Made by a program: the position numbers and the translations under genes
Part shown: positions 24,046-36,494 of the stretch, piece by piece
Layout: the number at the start of each line of letters is the position of its first letter
Numbering within the stretch: position 1 is the stretch's first letter
Notes under the pieces: generated by a model
The model's database searches: none
Told to the model about the DNA's origin: nothing
What the model saw: the letters and a program-made list of their open reading frames with translations, nothing else
Assembly (NCBI GenBank): GCA_027563935.2
Contig: JANVAS020000231.1
Location: 17,750,001-17,814,000, forward strand
Source of the DNA: Costus lasius
Lineage: Eukaryota > Streptophyta > Magnoliopsida > Zingiberales > Costaceae
Reading direction: 5' to 3'
Length of the DNA stretch: 64,000 bases

Positions 24046-25725
24046 TGTTGGGGTATGCCCTTAAGGCTAATGTTTGAAGCCTTGGGATTGTAACAGTATC
24101 ATGTATAAACCCTTGTGTTTATAAAGGCAATGGTTGTTATTCAGTTTGTTGCATTGTCTGCTGCAATACATGTGCTTCTGAATAATGTCTCAGAGCTGTT
24201 CAGCTTGGCTGACATGCTATGTGTCCTTAGTCGAGATATCTTGGTGAACATGAGACAGCCTTGATATGCTTAAGACTAATATGTGTTCTAATCTTATAGG
24301 ATGCTTCGAGCATGAAATAAGATGTAGACTCATGGGTACATTGGATGTACTGGACAGACCCTACTAGGATATTCAATTGCTTGTCACAATGTGAATAATC
24401 CTTGATTGCAACAAGTGGCACATTTCCTCTGACTTGAGATCACTTGTGTTTCTAAATGATGATTGTCATTGTTTTGAGGTTGTTCAATATCATTTGAAAC
24501 ATAATGGTTATGGACTATCTTGGATGGTGAGCTTGAGTCATGTTAGGGCACTAGTGATAGATAAAGGATGGCCGTCTCCTTCATTGGAGTGTGATGTTCT
24601 AATGGGGCCCCCCTGGATGAGATGATTGAGAAAGTGTATGGCCATACCCAGGTGACTATGTTCATCTGAACTGATCATGCTCATCATATTGGAGCTACAG
24701 GCTTGACACGCTTGTCCAATAAGAACATCCAGTGGCAAAGGAATCATGTATGCCTGGTGAAGTGGATTTACACTTGTGCTGTGGTTTGGGTGTAGTCTTG
24801 GAAGACTCTTTCTTTTATATCGGGAGACAGTGATGTGTTGCTAGATACCCCTCACTGATCGTGATGACGTAAGTTATCGTTACCGACATTTAAAGGAAAC
24901 CCTTAGGGTCGCACAATTTGATGATATGGCTTACTTAAGTCAGATCGTGTGGACTGAATTGTTTAGGTTCAGTTTAAAGGGATTTAATCTCTGATTGTGA
25001 GTGAGATCTGGTCTGATCATGTTTGATTGATTAGGGCTTGAGATCGGTAAGCTTCGATTGAGAGAATGGATGCTAGATCGGTGAGATCAGGAGCATCAAG
25101 AGATCAACGGTCAGATCAAGAACCTTAGGGTTTAATGTGATCTGGACTAATGGCTTGGGTTAATTGGTCTTTGAACCAAACCAAAATTGAACCAGCTCAT
25201 CATATGAGCGCACGGTTCAAGTTAAGAGAAATATGCGATTGGGAAAAACCCTTGATCGCATGTTGAGGAGTGGCTTTCTATTTTTAGAAAGCATGATCAC
25301 ATACGTGACCACGCCTCACCTCTTCACGCCTATTGTTGTCGCCCCTCTCTTCTCGTGTGTTTTGGAGGCACTCTCATGGAAGAGGTTTTGACGACAAGGA
25401 AGAATCGCCAAGTGTGGATCTCATCTTCTTCATCCCTTCTCACACGACAAGGTCACTTGGAGAACCTTGCTAGCACAAGGAGCGTCCAAGGAGCAAGCCA
25501 TCGATCATCTTGTGTGTGGCGCTTTGGAGGAGAACCCCATCGTTCTCTCTTCTTCCTAGACACCATCTAAGCGATGGCCATGGTATGAGTCATTACCATT
25601 CTATTGCCATTGATTTTAAAGTTGATCATATTTCATGCATTCGATCCCTAGAAACCCCTTCCGCTGCACGTAAACCTCCATATGCGCCTATTAGGGTTTC
25701 GCTCCCCCTTTTTAGGGGACTTTCA
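24046..25725 (+). repeat. 3' LTR of A (1680 bp)
   Basis: Near-identical partner of 16659-18337. It ends tttttaggggactTTCA and is followed by the TSD acgact. It differs from the 5' LTR at about 15 sites, including gttattgt versus gttatcgt in the hairpin region. Confidence 0.95.
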
Positions 25726-25731
25726 ACGACT

Positions 25732-26159
25732 AGTCATTCACTTGGCGTCAACGACTAGTTCGATCCCTAGAAACCCCTTCCGCTGTATGTAAACCTCTTG
25801 ACGCTTTTCGTGTGTGGCGACACCTTGAAGCTTTGTGAGGATTCAGCCAAGAAGAAAAAATCTTCTCATCCCTTTCACTCGACAAGAACTCCTTAGAACC
25901 TTGCTAGCACAAGGAGCACTAAGGGAGTAGGCGACATCATTTGTGTGCACACCATTTGGAGGAGAAGCGCTTGAGTCTCTTCTTCCTAGACGCCATCCAA
26001 GCAATGGCTTTGGTGAGAATCGATTCCTTGATTCTTATTTGCAATCGTTTATAAGTTGATCATATAATATGAAAGATCCTAGAAACCCCTTTCCGCTGCA
26101 TGAAAACCTCCATATGCGCCTATCTAGGGTTTCGCCCCCCTTTGTTTAGGGGACTTTCA
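25732..26159 (+). repeat. 3' LTR of B, second part, with internal filler
   Basis: Continues B's LTR after A and ends tttaggggacTTTCA. Compared with solo LTR S2, the middle portion (51620-51715 in S2) is missing. In its place is a stretch (about 25752-25797: tcgatccctagaaacccct ...) that copies the LTR terminal segment found at 25643-25679. This looks like a deletion repaired with templated filler. Confidence 0.8.
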
Positions 26160-26481
26160 CTCAGAAGCATCTAAGGAGGCAGTGTGGATTCGTAAGTTCA
26201 TCCAGGAACTTGGTGTTGTTCCTTCGAGTGCATATCCTTTGGTTATCTTCTGTGATAACACTGGAGCAATAGCACAAGCAAAGGAACCACGGTCGCACCA
26301 GAAGTCCAAGCACATACAGAGAAGGTTTCACTTGATCCGGGGGATCATTGATCGTGGCGAGATCAAAATCTACAAGGTTCATACAGATGACAATCTAGCT
26401 GACCCACTTACAAAGCCTCTGGCGCAGCAGAAGCATGAGAAGCACTGTAATAATATGGGTTTGAGATTTCTCAACCATTAG
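26160..26481 (+). pseudogene. Copia RNase H end of C
   Basis: The frame SEASKEAVWIRKF ... FCDNTGA ... HQKSKHIQRRFHLI ... MGLRFLNH ends at TAG 26479-26481. It is open over its whole visible length. It is cut upstream by B at the SEASKEA motif. Confidence 0.9.
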
Positions 26482-26501
26482 ATTAAGTGCAAGTGGGAGA
26501 T

Positions 26502-28076
26502 TGTTGGGGTATGCCCTTAAGGCTAATGTTTGAGGCCTTGGGTTGTTATCAGTATCATGTATAAGCTCTATGTTTATAAAGGCAATGATGGTTGTTATTC
26601 AGGTTGTTACATTATCTGCTGCAATATGTATACTTCTGAATAATGTCTCAATGCTGTTCAGCTTGGTTGACATACAGTTTTGTCCTTAGTCGAGATATCT
26701 TGGTGAACATGAGACAGCCTTGATATGATTGAGACTAATATGTGTTCTAATCTTATAGGATGCTTCGAGCATGGAATAAGGTGTAGACTCATGGGTACAT
26801 TGGATGTACTGGACAGACCCTACTTAGGATGTTCAATTGCTTGTCACAATGTGAATAATCCTTGTATGCAAACAAGTGGCATATTTCCTCTGACTTGAGA
26901 TCACTTGTGTTTCTAAATGATGATTGACATTGTTTTGAGGTAGTTCAATATCATTTGAAACATAATGGTTATAGACTATCTTGGATAATGAGCATGAGTC
27001 ATGTTAGGGCACTAGTGATAGATATAGGATTGCCGTCTCCTTGTTTGGAGTGTGATGTTCTGTTGGGGCCCCCTGGATGAGATGGTTGAGAAAGTGTATG
27101 GCCATACCCAGATGACTATGTTCATCTGATCTAACCACTCTCATCATATTGGAATTACAGGCTTGACACGCTTGTCCAATAAGAACATCCAGTGGCAAAG
27201 GAAACACATATGTCAAGTGACTTGGGTTCACACTTGTGCTGTGGTTTGGGTGTAGTCTTGGAAGACTCTTTCCTTTATATCGGGAGACAGTGATGTGTTG
27301 CTAGATACCCCTCACTGATCGTGATAACGTAAGTTATCGTTACCGACATTTAAAGGAAACCCTTAGGGTCGCACAATTTGATGATATGGCTTACTTAAGT
27401 CAGATCGTGTGGACTGAATTGTTTTGGTTCCGTTTAAAGGGATTTAAACTCTGATTGTAAGTGAGATCTGGTCTGATCATGTTTGATTGATTAGAGCTTG
27501 AGATTGGTAAGCTTCGATCGAGAGAATTGATGCTAGATCGGTGAGATCAAGAGCATCAAGAGATGAATGGTTAGATCTTGAGCCTTATGGTTTAATTTGA
27601 TCTAGACCAATGCTTGGTTTAATTTGGTCTTTGAACTAAATGAAATTGAACCGGTTCACTTAGTGTGAGCGCATGGTTCAAGTCAAGGGAGAAAGTTGCG
27701 ATTGGGGTAAACGCATCTTGCGTTGAAGTAGTGGCTTGCTATTTTTGGAAGTTATGTTTTCCAAAATAGCGTGGACGCCTCACGTTCGAAGTGGTCACGC
27801 CCTATTCTCGCCTCTTCACCTCTTGTCGCCTCTCCTCTCTCGGGTAGAGAGTCTTCACGCCTTGGAGAGAGTTTGGCCAAGAAAAGACGTCATCTCAATT
27901 CCCTTGACGCGATCAGGAAACTTGGAGATCCTTGCTAGCACAAGGAACGACAAGGAGTAGTCAACTCTCATCTTGTGTGCGCACGTTTTGGAGGAGAACC
28001 ATTTCGTTCTCTCTGCTTCCAAGTCGCCATCCAGGCAAGGGCAATGGTATGAATCTTTTCGATCTATACAAGTATT
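26502..28076 (+). repeat. 3' LTR of C, first part
   Basis: Starts TGTTGGGGTATG after the polypurine tract 26490-26501. It is interrupted after gtatt (28072-28076) by element D. Confidence 0.9.
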
Positions 28077-29725
28077 TGAAAGAACCCCTTTCTAGAGGGG
28101 GGCGAAACCCAGCATGGCGCATTATAAACATTTAGGCAGCGGATTAGGGTTTCATGGATCGGCTTCATGTGATATGATCAACCATAAAAATTCGATTGCA
28201 TAGAAGAGATAAAACTCATACCATAGCCATTTCAAGATGGCGTCTAGGAAGCAAAGATCAAAGCAGATCTTCTCCAGAGGTGACGCACACAGTTGATGTC
28301 GCCTACTCCTCTTTGCGATTCTTGTGCTAGCAAGATCCAAAGAAGTCTTTGATCGAAATGGAAAGGGAAGGAGATCTTTTCTCTTTGCCGAATTCTCCTC
28401 AAGCTCCAAGGCGCCGTCACCCAAAAGAACGAGAGGAATATGCGTTCAAGAGGCGAGAATAGAGAACCCTCTCTCTTCGAACGTGAGAGTCATGGTTGCT
28501 AAAAATAGCACCACTCACCGCCCAACATGTTCACGCTAAGTGAACTTGTCGCCTAGTCTTGAACCATTTTGGTTCAATTTAATTTTGGTTCAATAACCAA
28601 ATAAACCAATCGACATGGCCTAGATCACATTAAAACCCTAAGGTTCCAGATCTAACCGTTGATCTCTTTGATGCTCCTGATCTGACCGATCTAGCATCCA
28701 TTCTCTCGATCGAAGCTTACCGATCTCAAGCCCTAATCAATCAAACATGATCAGACTAGATCTCACTTACAATCAGAGATTAAATCCCTTTAAACTGAAC
28801 CTGAACAATTCAGTCCACACGATCTGACTTAAGTAAGCCATATCATCAATTGTGCGACCCTGAGGGTTTCCTTAAAACGTCGGTAACGATAATTCACATT
28901 ATCACGATCAGTGAGGGGTATCTAGCAACACATCACTGTCTCCCGATATCAAGGAAAGAGTCTTCCAAGACTACACCAAAAAACAGCACAAGTGTGAATC
29001 AATTCACAAGGCATGCATATTTCCTTTACCACTGGATGTTCTTATTGGACAAGCCTGTCAAGCTCGTAACTCCAATATGATGAGCATGATTAGAACAGAT
29101 GAACACTGTCACCTGGGTATGGCCATACACTTTCTCAATCATCTCATCCAGGGGGCCCCTTTAGAACATCACACTCCTTCAACAAGGAGACGGCAATCCT
29201 ATGTCTATCACTAGTGCTCTAACCTGACTCAAGCTCACCATCCAAGATAGTCTATAATCATTATGTTTCAAATGATATTGAACCATCTCAAAACAATGAC
29301 AATCATCATTTAGAAAACACAAGTGATCTCAAGTCAGAGGAAATGTGCCACTTGTCTTAATCAAGGAACATTCACATTGTGACAAACAATTGAACATCCT
29401 AGTAGGGTCTGTCCAGTACATCCAATGTACCCATGAGTCTACATCTTATTCCATGCTCGAAGCATCCTATAAGATTAGAACACATATTAGTCTTAACCAT
29501 ATCAAGGCTGTCTCATGTTCACCAAGATACATCGACTAAGGACATAATAGCATGTCAGCCCAGCTGAACAGCTTTGAGACATTATTCAGAAGAACATATA
29601 TTGCAGCAGACAATGTAAACAACCGAATAATAACCATGCCTTTATAAACATAACAGTTTATTACATGATACAGATACATTCCCACAGGCCTCAAACATTA
29701 TTAGCCTTAAGGGCATACCCCAACA
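28077..29725 (-). repeat. 3' LTR of D (1649 bp)
   Basis: TGAAAGAACCCC ... CATACCCCAACA. It has an extra tta at about 29700 relative to its partner. Hairpin GATAATTCACATTATC at 28888-28903. Confidence 0.94.
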
Positions 29726-29737
29726 ATCTCCCACTTG
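29726..29737 (-). other. Polypurine tract of D
   Basis: atctcccacttg, the reverse complement of the family tract, adjoining the 3' LTR. Confidence 0.85.
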
Positions 29738-29745
29738 CACTTAAT

Positions 29746-32182
29746 CTAATGGTTGAGAAATCTCAAACCCATATTATTACAGTGCTTCTCATGCTTCTGC
29801 TGCGCCAGAGGCTTGGTAAGCGGGTCTGCCAGATTGTCATCTGTATGAACCTTGCATACTTTGATCTCGCCACGATCTATGATCTCCCTGATCAAATGAA
29901 ACCGTCTCTGTATGTGCTTGGACTTCTGGTGCGATCGTGGTTCCTTTGCTTGTGCGATTGCTCCAGTGTTATCACAAAAGATAACCAAAGGATCTGCACT
30001 CGAAGGAACAACACCAAGTTCTCTCACGAACTTACGAATCCACACTGCCTCCTTGGATGCTTCCGAGGCTGCAACATACTCGGCTTCTGTTGTGGAATCA
30101 GCAACAGTTGACTGTTTGAAACTTTTCCACACCACTGCTCCTCCATTCAAGCTAAAAACATAGCCTGATTGCGATCGGAAATCATCCTGGTCAGACTGGA
30201 ACGAAGCGTCAGTATATCCCTCTATACTGAGTTCTTCCTGACCACCATATATCAAGAACATATCTTTGGTCCTCCGCAGATATTTTAAGATGTTCTTGAC
30301 TGCAATCCAGTGCGCCATACCTGGATTACTCTGGTAACGACTGGTTACGCTTAACCCGTAAGCGACGTCTGGGCGAGTACACAACATCGCATACATAATG
30401 GAACCAATAGCCGAAGCATAAGGCGTATTGTCCATTTCATCTTTCTCAGTCTGTGTTTGTGGACACTGACTCTTCGAAAGATTCAGACCATGTCTGACTG
30501 GAAGATATCCACGTTTAGAATTCTCTAAATGAAATCTCTCCAGGACCTTATCGATGTAAGTACTCTGGCGTATTTCGGCCTAGCTGATTCTGTACTTCAT
30601 TCTTGAACTCTTTGAACTTGTCAAAAGATTCACTCTTATGTCTCATCAGATAGACATACCCGTATCTACTGAAATCATCAGTAAAGGTAATGAAGTACTG
30701 ATAGCCACCTCTGGCATGTTTACCAAATGGCCCACACACATCACTGTGTATAAGGTCAAGTAAACCTGAAGCCCTTTGACCTTTGTGAGGAAAAGGTGAC
30801 TTCGTCATTTTACCCATCAAACAAGCTTTGCATGTATCAATCTCCTTATAGGAGAATGATCCCAGCAGTCCATGATCATGCAACCGCTTAATGCGTTTCT
30901 CGTTAATATGGCCTAAACGACTATGCCATAGCAAGGTGCTGTCATCAGCATACTTGGCTTTCTTAATATCAATTTGCTGTATCGAACATTCCATGTCCAA
31001 CATGTATAACCCATTGTTAATTGAACCAGTTGCATAAACAATATTATCAAAAGACAAAATACACTTTGAAATATTGCATTCAAAGGAAAATCCCTTCCTG
31101 ACAAGAGCAGGAATGGAGATAATATTTTTAGTTATACTGGGAACAAAGTAACAATTGTCTAGTTCCAATACAAGTCCAGATGGTAAAGAAATGAAATAGT
31201 CTCCTACAGCAACAGCAGCAACCCGTGCCCCGTTTCCAACTCGTAGGTCCACCTCATGCTGTCCCACCTGCCTTCTTCTCTTGAGTTCCTGTACATTTGA
31301 ACAAATGTGAACTCCACATGCAGTGTCCAACACCCATGATATAGAAGAAGAAAACATGACCTCAGTCACGAATATACCTGAGCCAGAAGCAAAGCTTCCC
31401 CTCTTATCTCCTTGGAGCGCTTTACAGTCCTTTTTCCAGTGACCCAGCTGGCCACAGTGGAAACACCTGTATTCCTTGGACCGCTTCACCTTCTGCTTCA
31501 GAGCCTTGCTGTAATTCTTGACCGGGGCCTTGCCCTTCTTCCCCTTCTTCTTGTTCCTTGAAGGAACCATCAAGACAGAGGTCGAAGGCTTACCCTTCAG
31601 AGTCTCCTCAGTGGTCAAGAGCATATTCAGCAGCTCTGCCGGAGTACAATCGATTTTGTTCATATTAAAATCAATAATGAACGCGTCGAATGATGACGGG
31701 AGAGACTGCAGAATAATGTCCACAGCAAGCTCCTGGTTAATGGTATGCCCCAGTTTCTCCAGAGCCTCCTTGTGCCCAATCATCTTGAGCACGTGAGCTC
31801 CCACTGGGCTCCCTTCAGCCAGTTTGCTCTGAAAGAAGAGCTTAGTCAAATTATAGCGTTCAGTCCTCGCCTGTGCAGCATACAGCATCTTGAGGTTTGC
31901 TATAATCTGTATAGCTGACATATCCTCATGCTGACGCTGCAGCGGTGGCGTCATAGACGCTAGCATCAGGCAAGCGACATCAATGCTATCATTGACGTGC
32001 TTTTCATAGGCTTCCCAAACCGCCCTTGCGGCGTTCGGAGCGGGCTGCGGCGGTATCGCCGTCTCGAGGACATACAGTTTCCTCTCTGCCTTAAGAACGA
32101 TCTTAAGGTGTCCAAACCAGTCAGAGAAGTTCGGCCCAGCAAACTTCTCCCTTTCCAGTAGGGATCGCACATTGAAGTTCAT
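29746..32182 (-). pseudogene. Deleted copia gag-pol of D
   Basis: ATG at 32182. Gag, zinc knuckle, PR (VLDTACG), the integrase zinc site and the first catalytic Asp are open to about 30573 (NQLGRN). The frame then jumps to the end of RT (around QSTYIDKVL), with roughly one filler base at the junction 30568-30571. Against F, about 1.45 kb is missing, removing integrase D and E residues and the whole RT catalytic core including YVDD. The join is out of frame, so RNase H (30435-29746) is read in another frame. Gag and PR could still be made. No other stop codons are seen in the gag-PR part. Confidence 0.93.
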
Positions 32183-33993
32183 GGTGTTCGTTGCTGCAGG
32201 TATCTACAACAATGCAAGAACAGCAAGGTCAGTATCAATGTATAAGAATCGATCAGGACTTAAGAAAGATTCCTTTTTCTCACTATTTTATCAGGCGTGA
32301 AAAATCCAGCAAAACAGCCCGAAAGAGTAATACTCTTTTAGTGAGATGGGATCCAGATTTCATACTTGGTCTCCGCGTCCCGCTCAGGCGAGATAAGATG
32401 CACAGAGAGTACAAGCACTAGTTTCTGGTAGGCAGTCCCTGCCGATCGCCAACCCGTGCGATTCCCCTTCATCTGGGCAGTCCAGCAGACTGTGCCAACT
32501 GAGTTGGTACAACACAATCTCTGACCCCACAGATGGCTGCCTCCATGTGCTACCATATGCGCCACATATGTAGCCTACACGGTCAAGCTTACCCGACCTA
32601 CTCCCTGGACCACCATGTGCTATGCTGAGCAACGAGAAGGGATAAATCCCTACTCTGTAACACACAGGTGTAATCCCACACCCTCTGAAGATAGATGGAC
32701 GTGCCCACTGAGTGGGTACAACACGGCTCCAACGATAATCAGAACAGTGAGGTTTCGCGTCAGAAGGCTTACGAGCTTGATATTTCAGCGTTGGATTTTA
32801 ACGGTCTATTATCTTCTTGCCTATCATGCAATTCCTATGGTGATAGCAGAAGATAATTTAATCATGCAATTCTAATATTAAGCAATAAAAGAAAGCATGA
32901 ATCTTATGTGGTAAAAGCCCATAGCCCTAGAAGACCTTAACCTAACTTAAGTCTTCATTTGCTCTTCATGGGTCTTTAGCTGCCCATCTGGCCCAAACCA
33001 GGGCCTAAGCGCCATCTGCAGCTCTGGTGCGCCTACCAGGGAATATGCGCCTGGTCCCAGAGTCGAACCCTGGACCTCCCACCTGGTCAAGCCTCTGCTG
33101 CAAGCGCCTTTGCCAAGTGTGCTCTGTGCTCTTGTCTAATTAAATTACAAATTTAACTATCTAGACAAGAGTGACACGCAGGTCACTTACATTTATAAAT
33201 TAAAACACAGTGATACGCAGATCACAATAATTAATTTACAATTTTTAATACAGGCACGCAGGCCCCAGCACAGCACACATTAATAACGGGCAGCCCACAT
33301 AAGACTAAATAAACAAACATATGCATCAATCAAGAACCATGTGATCCATAAAAATTAAAATTTTCGAAAACCCCTTGGGATCAATTTTAATTTTTCCTTA
33401 TTTGCTCTACAACCTTACAATGGTCCATTACTAGGGATCCACTCATCCAACCTAGTCAGATCCACTGCCCTTGCATGCACCAAGTCCTAACTGACTTGAG
33501 TCGACCATAAGGTCAACCATGCATGCGCCAAGGCTGAACAACCACACTGAGGTCTGGCAAACGGGCGTGACCCCGGGCCTAACTCAGGTGTGTTCACAAG
33601 TTGTCTCAATCAGACATCGCTACACGCCTTTGATGCAGTCGACCTATAGCCACCTTTAGCATGCGCCAAGGTGCTATCTGGTCAACCCATCTAGGCTGTC
33701 AGATGGTCTGATCAGACTGTTTGGATCCGACCTAGGGGATGACTTCAACCCTAATAACCCATCTAAGGGTTTAATGTAGGCGCATTAGATCTAGGTGAAT
33801 CGCGCATGTGATCAAGGTTTCAAGAAAACTTACAAGAACATGCGCAAACAACAACATGCGCAAAAGAGAAAATAACTTTCGCCATCTTACAACTATCAGC
33901 ATAAGACATCGCATGTAACCTATAGATCTATCAACTTGCGCATACATGGATCATATGACATATCATGGCAATCATAAACAAGCATGAAACAAC
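32183..33993 (-). other. 5' leader of D
   Basis: About 1.8 kb, non-coding, colinear with the A leader. It contains hairpin 2 (32488-32519), hairpin 1 (about 32696-32731) and the B-box module (33056-33073, ccagggttcgactctggg on the minus strand). Confidence 0.8.
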
Positions 33994-34005
33994 GCTCTGA
34001 TACCA
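33994..34005 (-). other. Primer-binding site of D
   Basis: gctctgatacca, the reverse complement of TGGTATCAGAGC, two bases from the 5' LTR end at 34008. Confidence 0.9.
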
Positions 34006-34007
34006 AT

Positions 34008-35653
34008 TGTGAGAACCCCTTTCTAGAGGGGGGCGAAACCCAGCATGGCGCATTATAAACATTTAGGCAGCGGATTAGGGTTTCATGGATCGGCTTCATG
34101 TGATATGATCAACCATAAAAATTTGATTGCATAGAAGAGATAAAACTCATACCATAGCCATTTCAAGATGGCGTCTAGGAAGCAAAGATCAAAGCAGATC
34201 TTCTCCAGAGGTGACGCACACAGTTGATGTCGCCTACTCCTCTTTGCGATTCTTGTGCTAGCAAGATTCAAAGAAGTCTTTGATCGAAATGGAAAGGGAA
34301 GGAGATCTTTTCTCTTTGCCGAATTCTCCTCAAGCTCCAAGGCGCCGTCACCCAAAAGAACGAGAGGAATATGCGTTCAAGAGGCGAGAATAGAGAACCC
34401 TCTCTCTTCGAACGTGAGAGTCATGGTTGCTAAAAATAGCACCACTCACCGCCCAACATGTTCACGCTAAGTGAACTTGTCGCCTAGTCTTGAACCATTT
34501 TGGTTCAATTTAATTTTGGTTCAATAACCAAATAAACCAATCGACATGGCCTAGATCACATTAAAACCCTAAGGTTCCAGATCTAACCGTTGATCTCTTT
34601 GATGCTCCTGATCTGACCGATCTAGCATCCATTCTCTCGATCGAAGCTTACCGATCTCAAGCCCTAATCAATCAAACATGATCAGACTAGATCTCACTTA
34701 CAATCAGAGATTAAATCCCTTTAAACTGAACCTGAACAATTCAGTCCACACGATCTGACTTAAGTAAGCCATATCATCAATTGTGCGACCCTGAGGGTTT
34801 CCTTAAAACGTCGGTAACGATAATTCACATTATCACGATCAGTGAGGGGTATCTAGCAACACATCACTGTCTCCCGATATCAAGGAAAGAGTCTTCCAAG
34901 ACTACACCCAAAAACAGCACAAGTGTGAATCAATTCACAAGGCATGCATATTTCCTTTACCACTGGATGTTCTTATTGGACAAGCCTGTCAAGCTCGTAA
35001 CTCCAATATGATGAGCATGATTAGAACAGATGAACACTGTCACCTGGGTATGGCCATACACTTTCTCAATCATCTCATCCAGGGGGCCCCTTTAGAACAT
35101 CACACTCCTTCAACAAGGAGACGGCAATCCTATGTCTATCACTAGTGCTCTAACCTGACTCAAGCTCACCATCCAAGATAGTCTATAATCATTATGTTTC
35201 AAATGATATTGAACCATCTCAAAACAATGACAATCATCATTTAGAAAACACAAGTGATCTCAAGTCAGAGGAAATGTGCCACTTGTCTTAATCAAGGAAC
35301 ATTCACATTGTGACAAACAATTGAACATCTTAGTAGGGTCTGTCCAGTACATCCAATGTACCCATGAGTCTACATCTTATTCCATGCTCGAAGCATCCTA
35401 TAAGATTAGAACACATATTAGTCTTAACCATATCAAGGCTGTCTCATGTTCACCAAGATACATCGACTAAGGACATAATAGCATGTCAGCCCAGCTGAAC
35501 AGCTTTGAGACATTATTCAGAAGAACATATATTGCAGCAGACAATGTAAACAACCGAATAATAACCATGCCTTTATAAACATAACAGTTTATTACATGAT
35601 ACAGATACATTCCCACAGGCCTCAAACATTAGCCTTAAGGGCATACCCCAACA
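34008..35653 (-). repeat. 5' LTR of D (1646 bp)
   Basis: TGTGAGAACCCC ... CATACCCCAACA. It differs from the 3' LTR at two bases at the very terminus (tgtg versus tgaa) and about four more. Hairpin 34819-34834. Confidence 0.93.
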
Positions 35654-35658
35654 GTATT

Positions 35659-35771
35659 AACAAGTTGATCATTTGACATGCTGTTGATCCTTTAGAAACC
35701 CTAGCTTCCGCTCAATGCAAAACCTCTGATATTCGCCTATTAGGGTTTCGCCCCCTTTAATGGAACTTTCA
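35659..35771 (+). repeat. 3' LTR of C, terminal part
   Basis: aacaagttgatcatt ... tttaatggaacTTTCA, the U5 end of C's LTR displaced by D. With 26502-28076 it makes 1688 bp, the family length. Confidence 0.88.
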
Positions 35772-36479
35772 CGAGCGTGCACCACCGGACGACCGCCGAC
35801 CAACCCTGCTCCAGACGCGCCATATCCCCTGTTCCATATCTATTTGTCTCCTATTTCAGTTTTCCTACATTGCTAATCTGATTAAGCTATTTCTTGCAGG
35901 GATTTTAAGAATTTGGCGCAACAACAATCTTGACATTCGGCACGGATATGAAGTGCAAATGTTGTTCTATCATTTGGACCAGTTGGGGAAGAATCAGATT
36001 GAGCATAGCAGCCTACATGTACTTTGAGCAATCTGTGCAACAAAGATCTTGGACTTTGGTCTGATAATGAAGCACACATCTTGTACTTTCATTTGGGTTA
36101 GTTGATGCGAGCCCGGGTTCAACGGTTCAATCTAACAAGCATTGCAAAATTTGCAATATGAAACATTTCTGTGCAGTTTTAACTTACCGATCTGACTAGC
36201 TATATTGGTTGCACTAAATCTATATGCTCGAGTAGGAGCCTACTCTCCATTTTGATATGCATGCAAAGAACTAATTTAGTTCTACAATGCAGCTCATTTA
36301 GTTTGAATATTGAATGATTAGAACCCCCTCTATGACACTGCCACATTTGCTAAATAATAATTTTCTGAACTCCTGGAATTCTAGCTGCTTTCATGAATAT
36401 GCTATTTTCTGAAAATTCAAAAATAAATAACTGAATTTTAATTTAGTAGTTTGTTGTCACACGCTTCCCCCCTACATCA
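35772..36479 (+). repeat. 5' LTR of E (right part)
   Basis: Direct repeat of 39423-40130, ending cccccctaCATCA just before the primer site. The left part of this LTR lies beyond C, B, G and P. Confidence 0.9.
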
Positions 36480-36482
36480 GTA

Positions 36483-36494
36483 TGGTATCATAGC
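36483..36494 (+). other. Primer-binding site of E
   Basis: tggtatcatagc, one base different from the tRNA-Met complement TGGTATCAGAGC, three bases after the LTR. The leader that follows (36495-37210) shows no other feature. Confidence 0.75.

Larger units (their letters stand above)
16659..25725 (+). mobile_element. Complete copia element A (9067 bp)
   Basis: The only plus-strand element wholly inside the window: 5' LTR 16659-18337, primer site, 1.8 kb leader, gag-pol, polypurine tract, 3' LTR 24046-25725. It is flanked by acgact at 16653-16658 and 25726-25731 (a 5-bp TSD plus a chance extra base). About 15 differences between the LTRs counted by eye (about 0.9%) indicate a fairly recent insertion. 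The coding frame is dead, with two TAG codons and two 1-bp deletions. It serves as the structural reference for the family. Confidence 0.96.
11114..26159 (+). mobile_element. Copia element B (5' part off-window; carries S1 and A inside)
   Basis: B resumes at 11114 in integrase, right after gypsy G, and runs to its 3' LTR end at 26159. The span contains solo LTR S1 (12624-14346 with its TSD) and complete element A (16659-25731 with its TSD). After the LTR end (ggactTTCA at 26159) the sequence is RNase H of copia C, so B inserted into C. The expected TSD is ctcag, 26160-26164. Confidence 0.9.
28077..35653 (-). mobile_element. Copia element D, internally deleted (7577 bp)
   Basis: Minus-oriented element with both LTRs (3' LTR 28077-29725, 5' LTR 34008-35653), primer site, leader, gag and a truncated pol. 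TSDs gtatt lie at 28072-28076 and 35654-35658. LTR differences counted by eye are about six substitutions and one 3-bp indel (about 0.4%), so it is a very recent insertion. About 1.45 kb of INT-RT is missing, making it non-autonomous. Confidence 0.95.
26160..35771 (+). mobile_element. Copia element C (3' part; carries D inside)
   Basis: Only the RNase H end (26160-26481) and the 3' LTR (26502-28076 plus 35659-35771) are in the window. Everything upstream was displaced left by B. C is followed at 35772 by the interior of an E-family LTR (cgagcgtgcaccacc), identical in position to 39423 in E's other LTR, so C inserted into E's 5' LTR. The expected TSD is cgagc. Confidence 0.88.

Noticed and set aside
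29665..30163. Antisense ORFs of 80-150 codons over RNase H (also at 3313, 43823, 60845)
   Set aside because: They lie opposite the real pol frame and recur only because pol is repeated.
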